Shown here: piece after piece, positions 34,714 to 43,595 of the stretch
Numbering within the stretch: the first letter of the stretch is position 1
How the letters are laid out: every line of letters starts with the position of its first letter
NCBI GenBank assembly: GCA_964276095.1
Contig: CAXYDR010000003.1
Location: forward strand, 1,426,001-1,490,000
Direction of reading: 5' to 3'
Origin: GCA-2733415 sp964276095
Lineage (GTDB): Bacteria > Bacteroidota > Bacteroidia > Flavobacteriales > Flavobacteriaceae
DNA length: 64,000 nucleotides
Translations under genes and position numbers: made by a program
The notes under the pieces: model-generated
Told to the model about the DNA's origin: nothing
Database searches by the model: none
What the model saw: the letters and a program-made list of their open reading frames with translations, nothing else

Positions 34714-35640
34714 ATGAACAAACTTTTAATTGTGGGTACGGTTGCTTTTGATGCAATTGAAACACCTTTCGGAAAAACAGATAAAATTTTAGGTGGTGCA
34801 GCTACTTATATAGGGCTATCAGCTTCTAATTTTGATAATGTAGATAGTGCAATTATTTCTGTTATTGGAGATGACTTTCCACAGGAATATTTAGATATGC
34901 TTTCTGCTAAGAACATCGATTTATCAGGTTTAGAAACTGTTAAAGGTGGAAAAACATTTTTCTGGTCAGGGAAATATCATAATGACATGAATTCTCGTGA
35001 TACACTTGACACTCAGTTGAATGTTTTAGAAAATTTCAATCCAGTAGTTCCAGAAGCATATAAAAATGCGGATGTTGTAATGTTGGGGAATTTACATCCT
35101 TTAGTACAATTAGGAGTTATTAATCAAATGACAAAAAAGCCAAAATTAGTAGTTTTAGATACTATGAATTTTTGGATGGATTGTGCATTAGCAGAATTAA
35201 AACAAGTAATTGCTAAAGTAGATGTAATTACAATTAATGATGAGGAAGCACGTCAGTTATCTGGAGAGTATTCTTTAGTAAAAGCAGCAAGAGTAATTGC
35301 AGCTATGGGACCTAAATATGTAGTGATTAAAAAAGGAGAGCACGGAGCTTTATTGTTTCATGAAAATGATGCCTTTTTTGCGCCAGCATTACCATTAGAA
35401 GAGGTTTTTGATCCAACTGGAGCAGGAGATACTTTTGCAGGAGGTTTCTCAGGACACATTACAAGTACAGGAAATGTTTCATTTGAAAACATGAAGAAAG
35501 CAATTATTCATGGGTCTAATTTAGCTTCTTTCTGTGTAGAAAAGTTTGGGACAGAACGAATGGAAACCTTATCGAAAGATGAAGTGTCCAGTCGTTTAAA
35601 GCAATTTAAAGAACTGACACAATTCGAGATAGAATTATAA
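34714..35640 (+). CDS. PfkB-family carbohydrate/nucleoside kinase
   Basis: 308 residues. The N-terminal KILGGAATYIGLSASNF and the C-terminal DPTGAGDTFAGGFSG, with the catalytic Asp and anion hole, mark the PfkB/ribokinase superfamily. The lid strands are short, and the substrate (ribose, adenosine or another sugar) cannot be told. It precedes the PurF-like gene, separated by a terminator; this adjacency is common in flavobacteria, and the local theme is purine metabolism. A nucleoside substrate is therefore a reasonable guess, not more. Confidence 0.88.
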   Translation: MNKLLIVGTVAFDAIETPFGKTDKILGGAATYIGLSASNFDNVDSAIISVIGDDFPQEYLDMLSAKNIDLSGLETVKGGKTFFWSGKYHNDMNSRDTLDTQLNVLENFNPVVPEAYKNADVVMLGNLHPLVQLGVINQMTKKPKLVVLDTMNFWMDCALAELKQVIAKVDVITINDEEARQLSGEYSLVKAARVIAAMGPKYVVIKKGEHGALLFHENDAFFAPALPLEEVFDPTGAGDTFAGGFSGHITSTGNVSFENMKKAIIHGSNLASFCVEKFGTERMETLSKDEVSSRLKQFKELTQFEIEL

Positions 35641-35643
35641 TAT

Positions 35644-35672
35644 AAAAACGCGCTGAATTTCAGCGCGTTTTT
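35644..35672 (+). terminator. Terminator after the PfkB kinase
   Basis: ACGCGCTG pairs with CAGCGCGT around a five-base AATTT loop, with five T following and A on the other side. It is a strong intrinsic terminator. Confidence 0.9.
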
Positions 35673-35719
35673 GATTTAACAACACAACAACCGTACGCAA
35701 GTACAACAACACAACAACA

Positions 35720-37615
35720 ATGAGCGACGCTTTAAAACACGAATGTGGTATTGCCTTAATAAGGTTAAAAAAACCATTAGAGTATTACAAAGAAAAATAC
35801 GGTACAGCATTTTATGGTGTAAATAAAATGTACTTAATGATGGAAAAACAGCATAACCGTGGTCAAGATGGTGCTGGTTTTGCAAGTATTAAGTTGGATA
35901 TGGAACCAGGACAACGCTATATTAGTCGTGTGCGTTCTAATAAACAATTGCCTATCCAAGATGTTTTTGCTCAAATTAATGACAGAATTAATTCAGCATT
36001 AAAAGCTGATCCATCATTAAATAATGATGTTAAAAGGTTAAAAGAAGAAGTTCCTTACATCGGTGAAGTGCTTTTAGGACATGTTCGTTATGGTACTTTT
36101 GGTGTAAATAGTGTAGAAAGTGTTCATCCTTTTTTAAGGCAAAACAGTTGGATGCACAGAAACTTACTTCTTGCAGGGAATTTTAACATGACTAATGTTA
36201 GTCAGTTATTTCAAGATTTGGTAGATATTGGTCAACATCCAAAAGCAGAAGCAGATACCGTTACTGTAATGGAGAAAATTGGACACTTTTTAGACAAGCA
36301 AGTTGAGAAGTTGTATAAGAATGCAAAAAATGAAGGCATATCTAAAGTAGACGCATCTTCTGTAATAGCTGATCGTTTAAATATCGCTAAGATTTTAAGA
36401 AAATCGGCTAAGAAATGGGACGGTGGTTATGCTATGGCAGGAATGTTAGGTCACGGTGATGCATTTGTGTTGAGAGATCCAGCAGGAATACGTCCAGCAT
36501 ACTTTTATGAAAATGATGAAATTGTTGTTGTTGCATCTGAACGTCCTGTGATTCAAACAGTGTTTAATGTTGCTTTTGAAGATGTAGTTGAGCTTGATCC
36601 TGGAAAAGCAATTATAGTTAAGAAAAATGGTGAAACTAAAATTCAACAAATATTAGAGCCTTTAGAGAAAAAAGCTTGTTCATTTGAACGTATCTATTTC
36701 TCTCGTGGTAGTGATCAAGAAATTTATACTGAACGTAAGAAATTAGGAAGGTTATTGTTTCCTCAGATCATGAAATCGATTGGTGATGATATTGAAAATT
36801 CAGTATTTTCTTTTATTCCAAATACAGCAGAGGTTTCTTATTACGGAATGGTTAAAGAAGGAGAATTGTTTTTAAATAAGCAGAAAGAGGAATTACTACT
36901 TCAAAAAGAAAATCAAACACCAGAAAAAATAAAAGAAATTATTGCAAAAAGATTGCGAACTGAAAAGATTGCGATTAAAGATGCTAAGCTAAGAACTTTT
37001 ATTACGGATGATGATAGTAGGGATGATTTAGTAGCTCATATATACGATATTACATATGGTTCAGTTAGACCTACCGATAATTTAGTAATCATAGATGATT
37101 CTATTGTTCGTGGTACAACTTTGCAAAAGAGTATTTTAACTATGATGGATCGTTTGAATCCTAAAAAAATAGTTGTTGTTTCTTCTGCTCCGCAAATCCG
37201 TTATCCAGATTGTTACGGAATTGATATGGCTAACTTAGAAGGTTTAATTGCTTTTAGAGCAATGCTAGGATTATTGAAAGATGATAACAAGTATCACTTA
37301 ATTAAGGAAACTTACGAAAAGTGTATTGCTCAAGTAGGATTGCCTGATACTGAAGTTCAGAATTTTGTAAAAGATTTATACGCACTATATACTAATGAAG
37401 AGATTTCAAAGAAAATAGCAGAATTGCTAAGCTCTGAGGGATTAAATGCTGAAGTTGATATTATTTATCAATCAGTTGAAAATTTACATAAAGCTTGTCC
37501 AAAGAATTTAGGAGATTGGTACTTCACAGGAGATTATCCTACTCCTGGAGGACATAGAGTAGTGAACAGAGCTTTTATTAACTTCTTTGAAGGAAACAAG
37601 GAAAGAGCATACTAA
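35720..37615 (+). CDS. PurF-like amidophosphoribosyltransferase (long form)
   Basis: 631 residues, longer than the usual 470-510. The N-terminal class II glutaminase domain begins after a short propeptide (HECGIALIR, nucleophile Cys9) and continues with HNRGQDGAGFAS, GHVRYGTFG and LAGNFNMTN. The PRTase domain has the PRPP loop NLVIIDDSIVRGTTL and IVVVSSAPQIRYPDCYGID. The extra length is in the middle (about 200-250) and the C-terminus. PurF makes phosphoribosylamine from PRPP and glutamine, the first step of purine synthesis. Bacteroidota often have both a standard and a long copy; whether this one is the main enzyme cannot be judged, so the name purF is not assigned. Confidence 0.85.
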   Translation: MSDALKHECGIALIRLKKPLEYYKEKYGTAFYGVNKMYLMMEKQHNRGQDGAGFASIKLDMEPGQRYISRVRSNKQLPIQDVFAQINDRINSALKADPSLNNDVKRLKEEVPYIGEVLLGHVRYGTFGVNSVESVHPFLRQNSWMHRNLLLAGNFNMTNVSQLFQDLVDIGQHPKAEADTVTVMEKIGHFLDKQVEKLYKNAKNEGISKVDASSVIADRLNIAKILRKSAKKWDGGYAMAGMLGHGDAFVLRDPAGIRPAYFYENDEIVVVASERPVIQTVFNVAFEDVVELDPGKAIIVKKNGETKIQQILEPLEKKACSFERIYFSRGSDQEIYTERKKLGRLLFPQIMKSIGDDIENSVFSFIPNTAEVSYYGMVKEGELFLNKQKEELLLQKENQTPEKIKEIIAKRLRTEKIAIKDAKLRTFITDDDSRDDLVAHIYDITYGSVRPTDNLVIIDDSIVRGTTLQKSILTMMDRLNPKKIVVVSSAPQIRYPDCYGIDMANLEGLIAFRAMLGLLKDDNKYHLIKETYEKCIAQVGLPDTEVQNFVKDLYALYTNEEISKKIAELLSSEGLNAEVDIIYQSVENLHKACPKNLGDWYFTGDYPTPGGHRVVNRAFINFFEGNKERAY

Positions 37616-37685
37616 AAAGCTGTAATCAGACAGTTTAACAAGTATAATCGTAGTTCAGCTAAAATATTCCAATATCTAAACAAAA

Positions 37686-37776
37686 GGTTATATATTAGTG
37701 TCACCATAACATAAGTAGGTTAAGTTCATGGTAGATTTGGGGCAAAAAAGGCAAGTTAATTCTTGTCTTTTTTATT
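37686..37776 (+). ncRNA. Predicted small RNA, copy 1
   Basis: The 91-base core of the repeat unit. It begins GGTTATATATTAG and has a long-range stem ACCAT/ATGGT. It ends in an intrinsic terminator: GGCAAG pairs with CTTGTC around TTAATT, with six A before and six T after. Copy 2 has exactly the same core. A self-contained terminator inside a repeated unit argues for a transcribed RNA; the direction follows from the T run. The promoter of this copy differs from those of copies 2 and 3. Confidence 0.45.
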
Positions 37777-37916
37777 GCAATAAATTTAAGTTAAAGACAA
37801 CTCGAGATTTTATATTTAATGTGTTTCGCCACAAATCATCAGTATTTAAGTCATTATTTTACACTTTAACAAGTATAATGGTAGTTTGACTTGATTATTA
37901 TGATGTGTTGATATTT

Positions 37917-38007
37917 GGTTATATATTAGTGTCACCATAACATAAGTAGGTTAAGTTCATGGTAGATTTGGGGCAAAAAAGGCAAGTTAATTCTTGTCTT
38001 TTTTATT
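37917..38007 (+). ncRNA. Predicted small RNA, copy 2
   Basis: The core is identical to copy 1, including the terminator hairpin. In front lies TTTGACTTG about 30 bases upstream with TGATATTTGG between, which could be a promoter of near-consensus type. A 54-codon frame from the ATG in the core also stays open here, but its changes relative to copy 1 are nearly all amino-acid-changing, so a protein is unlikely. Confidence 0.45.
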
Positions 38008-38147
38008 GCAATAAATTTAAGTTAAAGACAACTCGAAATTTTGTGTTTAATGTGTTTCGCAACAAATCACCAGTGTTTAAGCCATTATTTTACACTTTAA
38101 CAAGTATAATGGTAGTTTGACTTGATTATTATGATGCGTTGATATTT

Positions 38148-38238
38148 GGTTATATATTAGTACTACCATAACATAAGTAGGTTAAGTTCATGGTAGATTT
38201 GGGGCAAAAAAGGCAAGTTAATTCTTGTCTTTTTTATT
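38148..38238 (+). ncRNA. Predicted small RNA, copy 3
   Basis: The core differs from copies 1 and 2 by three bases, all clustered in the left arm of the long stem (CTACCAT instead of TCACCAT). These changes lengthen the stem with ATGGTAG from five to seven pairs, which suggests the fold matters. The array ends right after its T run, and the reading frame present in the other copies stops after 18 codons. Confidence 0.45.
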
Positions 38239-38254
38239 TGGAATAAGTTCAGCA

Positions 38255-38284
38255 AAAAGGGATGCAATTAATTGCATCCCTTTT
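38255..38284 (-). terminator. Terminator of sodB, perfect 30-bp palindrome
   Basis: AAAAGGGATGCAATT and its exact inverse complement meet at 38269/38270 without a loop base. In the minus direction it ends in TTTTT, so it terminates sodB; on the plus strand it also backs up the last repeat unit. Confidence 0.85.
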
Positions 38285-38308
38285 CTGTGATATAAGTTTT
38301 AGTAAAGC

Positions 38309-38917
38309 TTATTTACTTTCTGCGTAACGTCTTTCAACTTCATTCCAGTTAATAACATTAAAGAATGCATTAATATAATCTGGACGTCTATTTTGGTAGT
38401 TTAAGTAGTATGCGTGTTCCCAAACATCTAATCCTAAAATTGGAGTTCCTCCACAATTAACACCTGGCATTAATGGATTGTCTTGGTTTGGTGTTGAACA
38501 AACGCTAATTTTTCCTCCTTCATGCACACATAACCATGCCCATCCAGATCCAAATTGAGTTGCTGCAGCTTTAGAAAAAGCATCTTTAAAAGCATCTACT
38601 GATCCAAATTCAGCAATAATAGCATCTTTTAAATCTCCAGATAAATATCCTTTTCCTTCAGGGTTCATTACTGTCCAGAATAAAGAGTGGTTATAAAATC
38701 CACCTCCATTGTTACGAACAGCACCGTTACTCATATCTAAATTAGCAAGAATATCTTCGATAGGTTTTCCTTCTAAATCAGTTCCTTCAACTGCTGCGTT
38801 TAATTTTGAGGTATATCCGTTATGGTGCTTTGAATGGTGAATTTCCATTGTTCTTGCATCAATATTTGGTTCTAATGCATCGTATGCGTATCCTAATTTT
38901 GGTAGTTCAAAAGCCAT
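38309..38917 (-). CDS. sodB: Superoxide dismutase (Fe/Mn family)
   Basis: 202 residues. The metal ligands are in place: His27 ([11 protein letters not shown]), a His in NHSLFW, and the Asp and His of [20 protein letters not shown] and [11 protein letters not shown] are typical of the iron or cambialistic type. It turns superoxide into peroxide and oxygen in the cytoplasm (no signal peptide). It is monocistronic. A TAAATTTG element lies upstream at 38958-38965 on the minus strand. Confidence 0.95.
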   Translation of the reverse strand: MAFELPKLGYAYDALEPNIDARTMEIHHSKHHNGYTSKLNAAVEGTDLEGKPIEDILANLDMSNGAVRNNGGGFYNHSLFWTVMNPEGKGYLSGDLKDAIIAEFGSVDAFKDAFSKAAATQFGSGWAWLCVHEGGKISVCSTPNQDNPLMPGVNCGGTPILGLDVWEHAYYLNYQNRRPDYINAFFNVINWNEVERRYAESK

Positions 38918-38957
38918 AATATATTTTTTTAGATTATTAGTTTTTATAATTTCTATT

Positions 38958-38965
38958 CAAATTTA
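38958..38965 (-). promoter_or_regulatory. -7 element of the sodB promoter
   Basis: TAAATTTG on the minus strand, a perfect TAnnTTTG match, about 40 bases before the sodB start. The -33 TTG is not at the usual distance. Confidence 0.4.
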
Positions 38966-39057
38966 CAAAAACTAATAACAAGATGATATCAATTGAAATA
39001 ATTAATCCTTATAGTACTATTTAGTTTGTATATTGTGATGCTTAAAATGTCATTCTA

Positions 39058-42000
39058 ATGGATACAAATTCTTTTACGGTTTATAATGCTTCTGCGGGCT
39101 CAGGGAAAACATTCACTTTAGTTAAGGAGTATTTAAAAACACTATTTTCATCGAATACTATTAGTAAGTATAAAAACATTTTAGCGGTTACCTTTACCAA
39201 TAAGGCGGTGGCTGAAATGAAAGGTCGTATCCTTGAAAATCTTAAAGCATTTGCAGATCCAGAAATATTATTAATAGTTGTTCCTGAAAATTTAAAGGAT
39301 CAACATCAAATGTTTGAAGTTATAGCAAGCGAGCTGAATTTGGACACAATGCAATTGCATAAAAAAGCGATAAGAATTCAAGATGCTATTTTGAATAACT
39401 ATGCTGCTTTTGACATTGTAACCATTGACACATTCACACATAGAATTATCAGAACATTTGCTCATGATTTAAAACTGCCTCAAAACTTTGAAGTGGCATT
39501 AGATACCGAGGATGTTTTGCAGGAAGCTATTGCAAATGTATTAGTGAAGGTAGGTGAAGACAAGAAGCTGACAAAACTATTAATAGATTTTGCATTACAT
39601 AAAGCTGACGATGATAAAAGTTGGGATATTGCTTTAGATTTATATAGGGTTTCAAGGTTGTTGTTGAACGAGAATGAAGTAGAGCATGTTTCAAAGTTAA
39701 AAGATAAATCGTTAGAAGATTTTGATAAATTAAAAGTAATTCTTGAAGAGAAATTAAAGTTAGCTAAAAGTGAAATAATAAGTGTTTCGAAAGCTGTTTT
39801 AAATGATTTTGAAGCTAAAGGGATTACTGAAAGTGACCTGAAATCAGTATTTGGCTATTTCTCAAAACTAGCAAAGGAGAATTTCACTGTTAAATACGGA
39901 TTTGTTTGGCAGACTAAATTAATAAATGGAGATACGTTATATCCAAAAAGAGTTTCTGGAGCAGTAGCCGATTCAATTGATGAAATGCAATCACGCATAG
40001 CATCTGATTTTGAAAAAACAAAAGAGTTATTTAGTGAGATTTCATTTTTGAGAAACTTCCAAAAAAGTATTGTGCCTTTATCAGTACTTAATGTTGTAAA
40101 TAAAGAATTACAAAGCATTAAGGAAGAACAAAATATATTATTGATTTCGGAGTTTAATCAGTTAATTTCAAACGAAATTAAAGGACAACCAGCTCCTTTT
40201 ATATACGAACGTATTGGGGAGCGGTATCAAAATTATTTTATTGATGAGTTTCAAGATACATCCGAAATGCAGTGGCAGAACTTAATTCCGCTAACTGAAA
40301 ATGCATTGGTAACTGAGCCTAAGCCTAATGAACAACATTCATTACTGATTGTTGGTGATGCTAAACAGGCTATTTACCGTTGGAGAGGTGGTAAACCAGA
40401 GCAGTTTATAGATTTATACGAGGAGGAAAACCCATTTTATATTGGAAAAAACATAGAAAACTTGGACACTAACTATAGGAGTTATAGTGAAGTGGTTGAT
40501 TTTAATAATGATTTCTTTAGTTTTTTATCTCATAAATTTCAGAGCGAAACACATCAAGAGTTATATAAAATAGGAAACAATCAAAAACAGAACGCTAAAA
40601 AAGGAGGTTTCGTAAAAGTATCTTTTGTAGAAAATGTTTTAGAAGAAGAAGCTGCTATTTTGTATCAAGAAAAAGTTTTGGAGACGATAGAAAGTGTTTT
40701 AGCTCAAGGTTTTGTGAAGGCCGATATATGTATAGTTACAAGAAAAAAGAAAGATGGAATTGCAATTGCTGATTTTTTAGTCGAAAAAGGGATTTCTATT
40801 ATTTCTTCTGAAACATTACTAGTAAATAAATCCAAAGAGGTTCGTTTTATTGTTTCTTTCCTAACTTATTTATTACATCCAGAAAACAAGAACTCTAAAA
40901 TGGAGTTTTTAAATTATTTATATACAAAACTAGAAGTTGAAAGTAGTGAACATGAGTTTTATTTAGGCTTATTACAACTATCTTCTCAAGAATTATTTAA
41001 AGAATTGGCTATTTCTCATCAAATACAATTTGATTATGAAACGTTTCAAACATTGCCTTTTTACGAGTTAGTTGAACAAATAATACGTGCTTTTTATTTA
41101 GTAGATAGCTCTGATGCTTACCTACAATATTTCTTAGACGAAGTATTGTCCTTTAGTCAAAAGAAGCAAACTGGTATTCAAGGTTTTTTAGAATATTGGG
41201 AACTGAAAAAAGATAAACTAAGTATTGTTGCGCCAGAAGGAGCTGATGCAATTACTTTAATGACTATTCATAAATCAAAAGGCTTAGAGTTTCCTATAAT
41301 TATTTTCCCGTTTGCAGAGTTAGATATCTATAGGGAGCAAGATTCAAAAACATGGTTTCCTATTAACGAGGAAGAATATAATGGCTTTTCAGAAGCTTAT
41401 TTACATTTCAATAAAGAAATTGAAAGCTATGGTGAAATTGGAGAGCGTTTATGGAGCGAAAGAAGAGCGCAATTAGAGCTAGATAATATAAATCTATTAT
41501 ATGTTGCTTTGACAAGACCAAAAGAGCAATTATACGTAATTTCTAAAAAAGCTGTCAATAAAAAAACAGGAGAAGAGAATGAAAGTTTATTCTCAGGATT
41601 CTTTATAGGATTTTTGAAACAAATAGGGAAGTGGCAAGAAGAAACTGACGACTATGAATTTGGGGAATTGTTAAAATTATCTTCTAAAACAATAATAAAA
41701 GAAGAGAAGGAATTGTTGTTCACTTCTTCATCAAGGCTAGACCATAATTTAGCAATACTTACAAAAGCAGGGTTTTTATGGAATTCAGAACAGGGAGATG
41801 CAATTGAAAAGGGAAATTTAATACATTTAATATTATCAAAAATAGCATATAAAACTGATGTTGATAACGTATTTCAAGGGATGGTTTTAAATGGAACAAT
41901 AACTACAGGTCAAGAAAAACTATTAAAGCCAATAGTTGTGAATTTAATAGCGGACTCAGAAGTAGCAATTTATTTTGAAGATGATTTAGAGGTTTTTAAT

Positions 42001-42225
42001 GAAAGAGAAATTTTAACTAAAGAAGGATATAAACGTGTTCCGGATAGAATTGTTTTTAAAGGAAATATGGCAACGGTGATTGATTATAAAACGGGGTCAT
42101 TTGATTTAAAACACGAAGAGCAAGTAAAAGAGTATGCATCCTTGTTAGAAGAAATGAACTATGAAGTTGATAAGAAATTATTAGTCTATTTAGATGATAA
42201 AATAAAAATTAGAGAAGTTAGTTGA
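39058..42225 (+). CDS. AddA/RecB-like helicase-nuclease
   Basis: 1055 residues, UvrD/PcrA superfamily 1 helicase. Motif I is ASAGSGKTFTLVKEYL (about 11-26), Ia AVTFTNKAVAEMK, II FIDEFQDTSEMQW, III VGDAKQAIYRWRGG, then ETLLVNKSKEVRF, TIHKSKGLEFPIII (V) and LLYVALTRPKEQLY (VI). The C-terminal part carries a PD-(D/E)xK nuclease core (VPDRIVFKGNMATVIDYKTG). AddA unwinds and degrades DNA ends for RecA-dependent repair. The matching AddB-like gene is about 2.9 kb downstream, unusually split from it by kbl and an ompA gene. Confidence 0.88.
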   Translation: MDTNSFTVYNASAGSGKTFTLVKEYLKTLFSSNTISKYKNILAVTFTNKAVAEMKGRILENLKAFADPEILLIVVPENLKDQHQMFEVIASELNLDTMQLHKKAIRIQDAILNNYAAFDIVTIDTFTHRIIRTFAHDLKLPQNFEVALDTEDVLQEAIANVLVKVGEDKKLTKLLIDFALHKADDDKSWDIALDLYRVSRLLLNENEVEHVSKLKDKSLEDFDKLKVILEEKLKLAKSEIISVSKAVLNDFEAKGITESDLKSVFGYFSKLAKENFTVKYGFVWQTKLINGDTLYPKRVSGAVADSIDEMQSRIASDFEKTKELFSEISFLRNFQKSIVPLSVLNVVNKELQSIKEEQNILLISEFNQLISNEIKGQPAPFIYERIGERYQNYFIDEFQDTSEMQWQNLIPLTENALVTEPKPNEQHSLLIVGDAKQAIYRWRGGKPEQFIDLYEEENPFYIGKNIENLDTNYRSYSEVVDFNNDFFSFLSHKFQSETHQELYKIGNNQKQNAKKGGFVKVSFVENVLEEEAAILYQEKVLETIESVLAQGFVKADICIVTRKKKDGIAIADFLVEKGISIISSETLLVNKSKEVRFIVSFLTYLLHPENKNSKMEFLNYLYTKLEVESSEHEFYLGLLQLSSQELFKELAISHQIQFDYETFQTLPFYELVEQIIRAFYLVDSSDAYLQYFLDEVLSFSQKKQTGIQGFLEYWELKKDKLSIVAPEGADAITLMTIHKSKGLEFPIIIFPFAELDIYREQDSKTWFPINEEEYNGFSEAYLHFNKEIESYGEIGERLWSERRAQLELDNINLLYVALTRPKEQLYVISKKAVNKKTGEENESLFSGFFIGFLKQIGKWQEETDDYEFGELLKLSSKTIIKEEKELLFTSSSRLDHNLAILTKAGFLWNSEQGDAIEKGNLIHLILSKIAYKTDVDNVFQGMVLNGTITTGQEKLLKPIVVNLIADSEVAIYFEDDLEVFNEREILTKEGYKRVPDRIVFKGNMATVIDYKTGSFDLKHEEQVKEYASLLEEMNYEVDKKLLVYLDDKIKIREVS

Positions 42226-42248
42226 TATTTGTAAAATAATTACATTTG
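42218..42248 (+). promoter_or_regulatory. kbl promoter
   Basis: TTA at 42218-42220, a 20-base spacer and TACATTTG at 42241-42248, a perfect -7 consensus. The ATG of kbl is 32 bases further. The -33 part overlaps the end of the upstream helicase gene. Confidence 0.6.
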
Positions 42249-42280
42249 TCAGTATAAAACAACATAAATAATATTAGTAC

Positions 42281-43474
42281 ATGTACGGAAAAATTAAAGA
42301 GCATTTAGCGCAAGAAATTCAAGAGATAAAAGATAACGGATTATATAAAAGAGAACGTATCATAACTTCTCCTCAAGACGCTGTAATTAAAATATCTACA
42401 GGCCAAGAAGTAATAAATTTTTGTGCAAACAATTATTTAGGGTTGTCATCACATCCTGAAGTTATCCAAGCAGCAAAAGACGCTATGGATACTCATGGTT
42501 TTGGAATGTCGTCTGTACGTTTTATTTGTGGTACTCAAGATATTCATAAAACATTAGAACAAAAAGTAGCTGACTTCTACGGAACAGAAGATACTATATT
42601 ATATGCAGCAGCTTTTGATGCTAACGGAGGTGTTTTTGAGCCATTATTAGGAAAAGAAGATGCAATTATATCTGATTCATTAAATCATGCATCTATTATA
42701 GATGGTGTTCGTTTGTGTAAAGCAGCAAGATACCGTTACCAAAACAGTGACATGGCTGACTTAGAAACTCAGTTGATTGCAGCAAATGAAAAAGGAGCTC
42801 GATTTAAAATTATAGTTACTGATGGTGTTTTCTCAATGGATGGTATTGTTGCACCTTTAGATAAAATATGTGATTTAGCAGATAAATACGACGCTATGGT
42901 AATGATTGACGAATGCCATTCAGCAGGATTTATTGGTGAAACTGGTCGTGGGACACTTGAGGCTAAAGGTGTTTTGGATAGAATTGATATTATAACAGGT
43001 ACCCTTGGTAAAGCTTTAGGTGGAGCAATGGGTGGATATACAACTGGTAAAAAAGAAATTATAGAGATATTACGTCAGCGTTCTCGGCCATACTTGTTTT
43101 CAAATTCTTTAGCACCTGCAATTGTAGGAGCTTCAATAAAAGTGTTTGAAATGTTAGATACGGATACTACTTTAAGAGATAAATTAGAGTGGAATACAAA
43201 TTACTTTAAAAAAGGAATGAAAGCAGCTGGATTAGATATAGTTGATGGAGATTCTGCTATTGTACCAGTAATGTTATATGACGCGAAGTTATCTCAAACT
43301 ATGGCGGATATGCTATTAGAAGAAGGTATTTATGTAATAGGATTCTTTTACCCAGTAGTACCAAAGGATAAGGCAAGGATTCGTGTGCAGTTGTCTGCTG
43401 CGCATGAAAAAGAACATTTAGATAAGGCAATAGCTGCATTTACAAAGGTTGCTAAAGAGTTAAATGTTATTTAA
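42281..43474 (+). CDS. kbl: 2-amino-3-ketobutyrate CoA ligase (glycine C-acetyltransferase)
   Basis: 397 residues, alpha-oxoamine synthase family. [29 protein letters not shown], the PLP-site segment [17 protein letters not shown] and [15 protein letters not shown] (with the PLP Lys) are all present. It converts 2-amino-3-oxobutyrate and CoA into glycine and acetyl-CoA, the second step of threonine degradation. No threonine dehydrogenase gene is adjacent. It has its own promoter. Confidence 0.93.
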   Translation: MYGKIKEHLAQEIQEIKDNGLYKRERIITSPQDAVIKISTGQEVINFCANNYLGLSSHPEVIQAAKDAMDTHGFGMSSVRFICGTQDIHKTLEQKVADFYGTEDTILYAAAFDANGGVFEPLLGKEDAIISDSLNHASIIDGVRLCKAARYRYQNSDMADLETQLIAANEKGARFKIIVTDGVFSMDGIVAPLDKICDLADKYDAMVMIDECHSAGFIGETGRGTLEAKGVLDRIDIITGTLGKALGGAMGGYTTGKKEIIEILRQRSRPYLFSNSLAPAIVGASIKVFEMLDTDTTLRDKLEWNTNYFKKGMKAAGLDIVDGDSAIVPVMLYDAKLSQTMADMLLEEGIYVIGFFYPVVPKDKARIRVQLSAAHEKEHLDKAIAAFTKVAKELNVI

Positions 43475-43531
43475 AAATGTTATTTATTAATGTGTTGTTA
43501 ACTAAAAAGGGAAAAATAATTACTTAAATTT

Positions 43532-43561
43532 TTGTTAATAACTTTTTAGATACTACATTTG
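43532..43561 (+). promoter_or_regulatory. Promoter of the ompA-like gene
   Basis: TTG at 43532-43534, a 19-base spacer and TACATTTG at 43554-43561. Both elements match the flavobacterial sigma-A consensus. The leader is 34 bases. This is the best promoter match in the window and fits a highly expressed outer membrane protein. Confidence 0.75.
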
Positions 43562-43595
43562 CTTTGATTAACACTTAAAATTAAATTTTATTAAT

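Larger units (their letters stand above)
37634..38238. repeat. Tandem array: 2.6 copies of a 231-bp unit
   Basis: The unit starts with TTTAACAAGTATAAT at 37634, 37865 and 38096, giving an exact period of 231 bases twice; the third copy is cut at about 38238. Copies two and three agree almost everywhere, and copy one differs mainly in the ~35 bases after its start. The array fills the 690-bp gap between the PurF-like gene and sodB. No recombinase or transposase is linked to it. Confidence 0.92.
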
